Shown: positions 1 through 5,042 of the stretch, one piece after another
How positions within the stretch are numbered: position 1 is the first letter of the stretch
Layout of the letters: each line of letters opens with the position of its first letter
Origin: Caldithrix sp.
Lineage (GTDB): Bacteria > KSB1 > UBA2214 > DYKH01
Length of the DNA: 9,813 bases
Reading direction: 5' to 3'
Assembly: GCA_020722685.1 (NCBI GenBank)
Contig: DYKH01000178.1
Location: 1 to 9,813, forward strand
The notes under the pieces: generated by a model
What the model was told of the DNA's origin: nothing
Database searches by the model: none
Seen by the model: the letters and a program-made list of their open reading frames with translations, nothing else
Program-made: the position numbers and the translations under genes

Positions 1-204
1 AAGTGCAGTGCTCCCTATCTCTCAATGGTAGAGAACTCGAGGTTGGATCCGCCCATGGAATTCAAGCTCAAGGTCGTCAAGATTCTTAAAGTGACATTGG
101 AGGAAGTGTTTCCCCCTAGTCGTCAGGAGTCCGTCAAGGGAGCGCCCGCATTGAGTCCCTTAGCAGAAACTATCAAGTCCGAAGGCCGAGGGACGAAAAC
201 ATGA
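1..204 (+). CDS. 3' end of an unrecognised upstream gene (partial)
   Basis: Frame 1 is open from the first base to a TGA at 202-204, giving 67 codons with no in-window start required. Its stop overlaps the ATG of the next gene at 201 (ATGA), the usual sign of translational coupling. The visible tail contains a lysine/valine-rich stretch (PMEFKLKVVKILKVTLEEVF) followed by a low-complexity polar end, and I do not recognise a family. An open stretch of this length can occur by chance at this base composition, so the overlap is the main support. A competing frame, open only to a TAA at 87-89, is shorter and lacks the coupling. No function is assigned. Confidence 0.4.
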   Translation, partial: KCSAPYLSMVENSRLDPPMEFKLKVVKILKVTLEEVFPPSRQESVKGAPALSPLAETIKSEGRGTKT

Positions 205-941
205 AGAAAGTCAAAGTTTCGTTACTCATTCTTTTGCTGATGGCGACGCTGCTGAATTCCAGGGTCTATTCACAAAGAGAGACTGAAAAGACCAGAGGAT
301 TTCTTGTCGATTCTCAGCCGCAAGGCGCCATTGTTCATATAGAAAACGAAGTTATTGGTACAACTCCATGCTGGTTTCCATACGAGCTTGCGGGAAGGTA
401 CCGAATTTGGGCGGAAAAACGGGGGTATGAAAACTGGTCACGCCGCCTTGAGTTTGGAAATCGACCATTGAGTTCATTACGCTTTTCACTTACCGCCAAG
501 AATCGCAGCCGGGCCACCTGGCGCTCCATGCTGATCCCTGGCTGGGGGCAGTTCTATTCCGAGCGGAAAACCAAGGGAAAGGCGTTTCTAACCTTACAGT
601 TGGCCGCTTTGGTCACTTTGGGTTTTGCGCAATCCACCTACGGCAGTCGTCAGGACGACTATGACCACAGCTTGGAGGAATATCAGCGACTAAATGGATC
701 GCCAACTTCTCAACCGTATGCTTGGCGCGAACTCACTCATGCCGAAAAGGAGCTGGATAGCGCACGTCGTGTTCGCAATGTGCTCTTGTACTCCGTTGCT
801 GCTATTTATGCGGCAAACGTGCTAGACGCTTTCTTTCTGTTCCCCCACAATCTGCGGCAGATTGAGATTCTCGGACGGCCTTTGCAAAAAGTCGAGGTTT
901 CCTTTGGTCAAAACAGAATCACCCTTTCGTGGACCCTTTGA
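201..941 (+). CDS. PEGA and DUF5683 domain membrane protein
   Basis: 246 residues. Residues 1-24 form a signal peptide or signal anchor (KK start, Leu-rich core, ending near VYSQ). Residues about 33-98 resemble a PEGA surface domain (GFLVDSQPQGAIVHIENEVIG, then TTP, then a YRIWAEKRGYE strand). Residues about 105-215 look like DUF5683: ATWRSMLIPGWGQFYSERKTKGK, a membrane segment at about 128-145, a charged loop, and a second membrane segment at about 193-214. The start is supported by GAGGGA at 188-193, seven bases before the ATG, and by the ATGA overlap with the preceding frame. PEGA domains are generally extracytoplasmic. DUF5683 proteins occur widely in Bacteroidetes-related phyla and have no established biochemical role. 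Its position ahead of the export genes suggests a role at the cell envelope, but the 144-nt gap to the next gene means it may not share its transcript. Family assignment is fairly secure; function is unknown. Confidence 0.85.
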   Translation: MKKVKVSLLILLLMATLLNSRVYSQRETEKTRGFLVDSQPQGAIVHIENEVIGTTPCWFPYELAGRYRIWAEKRGYENWSRRLEFGNRPLSSLRFSLTAKNRSRATWRSMLIPGWGQFYSERKTKGKAFLTLQLAALVTLGFAQSTYGSRQDDYDHSLEEYQRLNGSPTSQPYAWRELTHAEKELDSARRVRNVLLYSVAAIYAANVLDAFFLFPHNLRQIEILGRPLQKVEVSFGQNRITLSWTL

Positions 942-957
942 TAGTCCAGCGTATGCA

Positions 958-986
958 TTGAGGTGCGATCGCACATTCGCTATTAC
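958..986 (+). promoter_or_regulatory. Candidate promoter with palindromic operator in the spacer
   Basis: TTGAGG (958-963) and TATTAC (981-986) each match the sigma-70 consensus at four of six bases and are separated by exactly 17 nt. The spacer contains the perfect 12-bp palindrome GTGCGATCGCAC (963-974), a position where a dimeric repressor could block polymerase. The site lies in the 144-nt gap before the export gene and would start transcription roughly 90 nt upstream of its GTG. Weak hexamers like these occur by chance, and sigma consensus may differ in this phylum, so this is a suggestion only. Confidence 0.3.
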
Positions 987-1075
987 GATCGAAGTTCAAG
1001 CTTCGGCAGCGGGGATGCAAAGGCCGGCAGCAATGAGGCGAGCGATAAAAACTTGCCTCGATCACTTTGTTGAAC

Positions 1076-1080
1076 GGGAG
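1076..1080 (+). promoter_or_regulatory. Ribosome binding site that fixes a GTG start
   Basis: GGGAG ends five bases before the GTG at 1086-1088. An in-frame TGA at 1071-1073 rules out an earlier start, and the next in-frame ATG is at codon 44, inside the export domain. The GTG is therefore the only start that keeps the signal peptide. Confidence 0.7.
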
Positions 1081-1085
1081 ATACG

Positions 1086-2042
1086 GTGACTGGTTTAAGC
1101 AAATTGAGATATTTGGTTTTGTTTTTCGCGCTTGGCGTACCGGCGGCTCAGGCGCAAAGCTATATCATTGGCTGCGGCGACGTACTGGCAATCTCCTTCT
1201 GGCAAGATCCCAGTATGAACTTTAACGTTACCGTAGGAGAGGACAGCACCATCTCTTTGCCGATGGGGAGCACTTTAAAAGCGGCGGGTAGTAGCCCGGA
1301 GCAACTGGCTGCCGCGGTTGTGGCGCGCGTTGCCTTGTACAATCGCCGGATCACGCACGCAGTAGTGAAAGTTGCGGACTATGGTAGCCGCAAGGTTTAT
1401 GTGATGGGCAATGTCAGGGTTCCGAACAAATACACATTTCAGGTCATGCCCAATCTGTGGGAAATCATATCGGAGGCAGGCGGGCCGACTGAGAACGCAA
1501 ACCTGGGCAACGTCATGATCATACGCAACGGCAAAGGAACCGGCGAGCAGACAATCAGCGTCGATTTGGCTGACATACTGCGGAACAAGAGTTTTCATCT
1601 GTTGCCGAAGGTGGAGCCGGGTGACAATATCTATGTGCCCGCCGTCGTCGGAAACGTTCCGGGCTCGGGCATGGAGGCAGTGCAAGAGCAGCAGAATGTC
1701 CTGTTCATTTATGGTGAAGTCGGTCATCCGGGAGTCATCACCTTTAATAAGGAGCTCACGCTGCTGGAAGCCTTGGTCACGGCCGGTGGGCCGACGTTTC
1801 AAGCCGACCTCAGCAAGGTGCGCGTCATTCGCAAAAGAGGCGTGTATTCGTCGGTGATGCGTGTAGACGTGGAAGCCTATGCCGATGAGCGCGCAGCTTT
1901 CTTTCTCTCAATCAAAGCAGGAGACATTATTTTTGTCCCAAGGAAAAAAATGTTCCGGGAGAGCTTGTTCGGGGATTTCTTTATGCTGGCCGCCGGAGCG
2001 GTTATTACCGCTTTCGCGGTGAGCCTCATTCCGAGGAACTGA
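1086..2042 (+). CDS. Polysaccharide export protein (Wza/GumB-like, two SLBB domains)
   Basis: 318 residues, GTG start. Residues 1-23 form a signal peptide ending near AAQAQ. Residues about 24-98 are the Poly_export domain, opening with the family signature as YIIGCGDVLAISFW and continuing through the GEDSTISLP strand. Two SLBB-type domains follow at about 103-185 and 205-285. Each has the strand pattern YVMGNVRVPNKYTF or FIYGEVGHPGVITF, then an EAGGP/TAGGP helix end, and finishes with a PGDNIYVP or AGDIIFVP strand. A hydrophobic segment at about 296-315 near the C-terminus could be the membrane-crossing helix. Such proteins form the outer-membrane/periplasmic channel for capsule or exopolysaccharide and pair with a Wzz/GumC-like inner-membrane partner, which is the next gene 10 nt downstream. 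Oddities: Cys30 stands where Pro is common in the GxGD motif, and no clear lipobox is visible, so membrane attachment may not be by lipidation. Confidence 0.93.
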   Translation: MTGLSKLRYLVLFFALGVPAAQAQSYIIGCGDVLAISFWQDPSMNFNVTVGEDSTISLPMGSTLKAAGSSPEQLAAAVVARVALYNRRITHAVVKVADYGSRKVYVMGNVRVPNKYTFQVMPNLWEIISEAGGPTENANLGNVMIIRNGKGTGEQTISVDLADILRNKSFHLLPKVEPGDNIYVPAVVGNVPGSGMEAVQEQQNVLFIYGEVGHPGVITFNKELTLLEALVTAGGPTFQADLSKVRVIRKRGVYSSVMRVDVEAYADERAAFFLSIKAGDIIFVPRKKMFRESLFGDFFMLAAGAVITAFAVSLIPRN

Positions 2043-2052
2043 AGAAGAACTC

Positions 2053-3621
2053 ATGGCAAACACTCACAGCAGAATAAAAGATTGGCGTATTTGGTGGCAG
2101 CTTTTTTGGCGAAAGAAATTCATCTTTGTCGCCAGTCTCTGTTTGGCGATCGCTCTCGGCCTGCTCTATTCTTTCATCACGCCGCCCGAGTACGAGTCCG
2201 TCGCCACCGTCATGTATTCGGACTTTGACGTTCTTATCAACAGCTCCGTACGGGTGCCGGGCGTCCCGCAGCGGGAGGACATCGAATCATTCCGGCGCCG
2301 GATCACCAGCACGGACTTTATGCTCAACTTGGTGGACAGCTTGGGCATTGACAGGGACCCCAAATTGGTTGCGCAAATCCAAAAATTGCATTCCGAGCAT
2401 CCGGATGTGAACAAAGAAGAACTCGCGAAACAGGTGTACATCGAACATTTGCAGAAACGGATTTCCACCCGGATGAAGGCTTATAATTTGGTGGAAATCA
2501 GAGCGACAGGGAGAACGTCCGAAGCGGCTTTTCGACTTGCCACCTTGCTTACGCATTTGGCCATGGCCGAATCGCGGGAAAGCCAAATCCGTTCTGTGAA
2601 CATTGCCAGCTCATTTAGCTATCAGCAGCTTGAGATTTACAAGAAAAAGCTGGCCGAGGCGGAGGACGCGCTCAATAGCTTCAACAACGCGAGCGTGAAC
2701 GACGTGCTCGTCAATGACAAACTGGAGGACGAAAAGCTGCAAGAACTTCACGCCTATAAGATGTCAAGCGAGTTCGAACTGAAATCCAAGCTCGAACAAA
2801 TCAAACAGCTTCGCGCCCGAGAATTAAAAAACGTCAGCTTGGGCTACAAGCAAGAGGCCGAAGCCGCATTGGGTGATTTACGAGGCCGACTGCTGCAAAG
2901 AACCGCAGACTTGTGCCAATTGCTCAAGCGTTTCAATTGGCGCGACGTGGAGGTCATTCAAATTAACGAAGAGATTGCCAATCTCAAGTACACCGCCAAT
3001 GACCGGATGCGATCCGCTATCTCTGCCTACTATGCCGGCGCTAATCCCGCGATTCCGGAGGCGGCCTCAAAAATGGAAAGCTTGCAGCTCGATGTGGACC
3101 TGCTGCAACACGCCGTCTCCATTGTATCGGCGATCCTGCAAAGTCATAACGAACACCTTCGCCAGGCGCCCTCGCGTGAGGCGATAAAGAGCCGCCTCGA
3201 ACGGGAGGTTGCGGTCAACCGGCAAATTTATGATCTGCTAATGGAACAGGTTCGTGGCGCGCAAATCCGAGAATCGGCCCAGCTCAGAGAATCGCAATTA
3301 AAGTTCAAGCTGATTGCACCGCCGCAGGCGCCTCTGGAAAGGGTCAAGCCTCACCGGCGAAGGATCATGATGGTTGCCGTCTGTTTGGGTTGTATGCTTG
3401 GCTTTGGAATAATACTCGGACTGGAAACCATCGATGCATCCATAAAAACGGTAGAGGATGCGATCAATTATTTGGGCGTACCGGTTCTTGGCACTATCCC
3501 GAGAATCGTGACTCGATTTGAGGAGCATAAACAGAGGCGGGCCAAACGCATTTTCGCCATTGTGCTGCCGATCATGGCCGTTGTCGGCGTCCTGGTCGCT
3601 TATCGTGTCTTTATGCAATAA
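2053..3621 (+). CDS. Wzz/GumC-type chain-length determinant protein, no kinase domain
   Basis: 522 residues, a polysaccharide co-polymerase (PCP) of the inner membrane that governs polymer length and couples to the Wza-like channel. Membrane segments are at about 22-42 and 437-457. Between them lie a Wzz-type N-terminal domain (PPEYESVATVMYSD near 44-57), a long charged helical or coiled-coil region at about 190-320, and a GNVR-like segment at about 385-435 (NRQIYDLLMEQV, then APPQAPLERVKPHRR). After TM2 it keeps the juxtamembrane motif VEDAINYLGVPVLGTIPR (467-484), which in kinase-fused relatives leads into a tyrosine autokinase. Here the protein instead ends after a third hydrophobic segment (about 499-519), with no Walker motifs or tyrosine tail. 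The GAAGAA purine stretch at the end of the export gene provides the RBS, so the two genes are almost certainly co-transcribed. Any BY-kinase must be encoded elsewhere or be absent. Confidence 0.9.
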   Translation: MANTHSRIKDWRIWWQLFWRKKFIFVASLCLAIALGLLYSFITPPEYESVATVMYSDFDVLINSSVRVPGVPQREDIESFRRRITSTDFMLNLVDSLGIDRDPKLVAQIQKLHSEHPDVNKEELAKQVYIEHLQKRISTRMKAYNLVEIRATGRTSEAAFRLATLLTHLAMAESRESQIRSVNIASSFSYQQLEIYKKKLAEAEDALNSFNNASVNDVLVNDKLEDEKLQELHAYKMSSEFELKSKLEQIKQLRARELKNVSLGYKQEAEAALGDLRGRLLQRTADLCQLLKRFNWRDVEVIQINEEIANLKYTANDRMRSAISAYYAGANPAIPEAASKMESLQLDVDLLQHAVSIVSAILQSHNEHLRQAPSREAIKSRLEREVAVNRQIYDLLMEQVRGAQIRESAQLRESQLKFKLIAPPQAPLERVKPHRRRIMMVAVCLGCMLGFGIILGLETIDASIKTVEDAINYLGVPVLGTIPRIVTRFEEHKQRRAKRIFAIVLPIMAVVGVLVAYRVFMQ

Positions 3622-3666
3622 CCGCAAAAAAGGCGTTTTCTCCGCCCATTTGGGCACGGATCGAAA

Positions 3667-3756
3667 ATGATTGCCAATTGCGAACAAGTGTGACATGCAT
3701 GCTTCCCGGTTCGCCGGACTCGCGGCACAATAGTGTATTCAGGCCTTGGCAATCAT
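3667..3756. repeat. Perfect 11-bp inverted repeat enclosing a smaller inverted repeat
   Basis: ATGATTGCCAA at 3667-3677 is the exact reverse complement of TTGGCAATCAT at 3746-3756, with 68 nt between. Inside lies a second pair, GCGAAC (3680-3685) and GTTCGC (3709-3714), whose loop contains the palindrome CATGCATG (3694-3701). The arms sit in the 206-nt gap between the chain-length gene and the aminotransferase gene, ending about 70 nt before its ATG. As RNA it could fold as a long closing stem with an internal hairpin. As DNA it could be two half-sites for a looping regulator. The right arm contains TTGGCA, a -35-like hexamer, but no good -10 follows at the right distance. Function unknown. 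Confidence 0.45.
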
Positions 3757-3827
3757 AAGCGTACCGAGATACATCAAAGAACGAGCATCTACAACCATTC
3801 GCGACGATGAAAGGTTAGGAGCAGAAC

Positions 3828-5042
3828 ATGGCATTTCCCCTGAACAAACAGCGCATACAACAGATACCTTTCAACCTTCCCAGTATCGGCGAAGAGGAAA
3901 TTCAAGAAGTCGCGGCGACCTTGCGTTCCGGCTGGATAACCAGCGGCCCGCGTACGACAGCCTTTGAGCAGCAATTCGCTGCTTACGTTGGCTGCCGTTG
4001 CGCCGTAGCGGTCAATTCCTGCACCGCCGGGCTGCATTTGGCGCTGGTGGCCTGCGATATAGGGCCCGGCGACGAAGTGATCACCACGCCGTACACGTTT
4101 GCAGCCACCGCTGAGGTCATATTGCACACCGGAGCCACGCCGGTTTTTGTGGACGTGGAGGAGGATGGTTTTAATATCAATGCAAGAAAAATTGAAGGGG
4201 CGATTACCTCTCGAACTAGGGCCATCATTCCCGTGCATTTTGCCGGCGAGCCGTGTGACATGGATGAGATTACTTCCATCGCCGCGAAGCACAACTTGAA
4301 GGTTATTGAAGACGCTGCGCATGCTTTTGGTGCCACCTATAAAGGCAAGAACATCGGCTCGATTAGCGATATGACCGTTTTTAGCTTTTACGCCACGAAG
4401 AATCTAACCACAGGCGAAGGCGGGATGATTACCACGGACGACCCAGAGTTGGCGCACCGACTGCGCATGTTGAGCTTGCACGGTTTGTCCCATGACGCCT
4501 GGAACCGGTATAGCGCCGCCGGCAAATGGCGCTACGATATAACCGATTTGGGATACAAATATAACATGTCGGACATTCAGGCAGCCATTGGCTTACAACA
4601 ACTCAAGAAATACCCGGCTTTGCAAGCGGCCAGAAAGGAGCTGGTCAGGGCTTATCGAGAACACTTGATGGACGTCGAGGAGCTGATCCTTCCTTCCGAG
4701 GCCAGAAACGGCGTACATGCCTGGCACTTGTTCGTCGTTCGCTTAGCGCCGGGCTCGACGAGCTTGCACCGGGATTCGGTTATCGAGCAGTTGGGAAAAT
4801 TCGGCATTGGTACCAGCGTGCATTTCATTCCCTTGCATTTTCATTCCTATTACCGGTTGAGGTACGGCTTTGCAGCCGGAGACTTTCCGAATGCCGAGAA
4901 AGCCTACGCGGGAGCCATTTCGCTGCCTTTGTATCCGAGCTTGAGCTTGTCCGAGGTTGAGTATGTCGCCAATACACTGAGGGGCATCATAGCAAGTGCG
5001 CGGTTGAGAGCCTCCGTTTTCGTGGAAGCAGCAGCATGCTAA
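3828..5042 (+). CDS. DegT/DnrJ/EryC1 family sugar aminotransferase
   Basis: 404 residues, full length for the family. This is a PLP enzyme that transfers an amino group, usually from glutamate, to a keto-sugar nucleotide. Visible signatures: the N-terminal LRSGWITSGPRTTAFEQQFA motif (32-51), NSCTAGLHLAL (63-73), PYTFAATAEVI (88-98), PVHFAGEPCDMD (135-146), EDAAHAFGA (161-169) and the PLP-lysine motif FYATKNLTTGEGGM with Lys191. NMSDIQAAIGLQQL supplies a further family block. The start follows AGGAG (3817-3821) with a 6-nt spacer. Its last seven bases overlap the start of the dehydratase-transferase fusion, implying translational coupling. Because the downstream protein carries a WbpM/PglF-type dehydratase, the likely substrate is UDP-4-keto-6-deoxy-HexNAc, giving a 4-amino sugar as PglE does. 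Specificity (C3 or C4, axial or equatorial) cannot be read from the sequence by eye. Family call is very secure; substrate is inferred from context. Confidence 0.95.
   Translation: MAFPLNKQRIQQIPFNLPSIGEEEIQEVAATLRSGWITSGPRTTAFEQQFAAYVGCRCAVAVNSCTAGLHLALVACDIGPGDEVITTPYTFAATAEVILHTGATPVFVDVEEDGFNINARKIEGAITSRTRAIIPVHFAGEPCDMDEITSIAAKHNLKVIEDAAHAFGATYKGKNIGSISDMTVFSFYATKNLTTGEGGMITTDDPELAHRLRMLSLHGLSHDAWNRYSAAGKWRYDITDLGYKYNMSDIQAAIGLQQLKKYPALQAARKELVRAYREHLMDVEELILPSEARNGVHAWHLFVVRLAPGSTSLHRDSVIEQLGKFGIGTSVHFIPLHFHSYYRLRYGFAAGDFPNAEKAYAGAISLPLYPSLSLSEVEYVANTLRGIIASARLRASVFVEAAAC

Noticed and set aside
3..89. Alternative reading of the first 89 bases in frame 3 as the upstream gene's end
   Set aside because: Only 28 codons before TAA, no overlap with the next start, and no recognisable motif; the longer frame ending at 204 is preferred.
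965..972. GCGATCGC octamer, also at 2146-2153, resembling the cyanobacterial HIP1 repeat
   Set aside because: Only two copies were seen, and the gene content gives no cyanobacterial signal.
862..1089. 75-codon plus-strand frame bridging to the export gene
   Set aside because: Its first third is out of frame inside the PEGA-DUF5683 gene, it has no good ribosome binding site, and its sequence resembles no family. The overlap with the GTG start is probably chance.
1275..1802. 175-codon open frame on the minus strand
   Set aside because: Antisense to the SLBB domains of the export protein; no recognisable motif.
3632..3655. Overlapping short hairpins GGCG/CGCC and GCCC/GGGC after the chain-length gene, considered as terminator or attenuator
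   Set aside because: Stems are only 4 bp and no T-run follows, so a terminator cannot be supported.
3746..3967. 73-codon plus-strand frame before and into the aminotransferase gene
   Set aside because: Most of it overlaps the aminotransferase in another frame, and it starts inside an inverted-repeat arm with no ribosome binding site.
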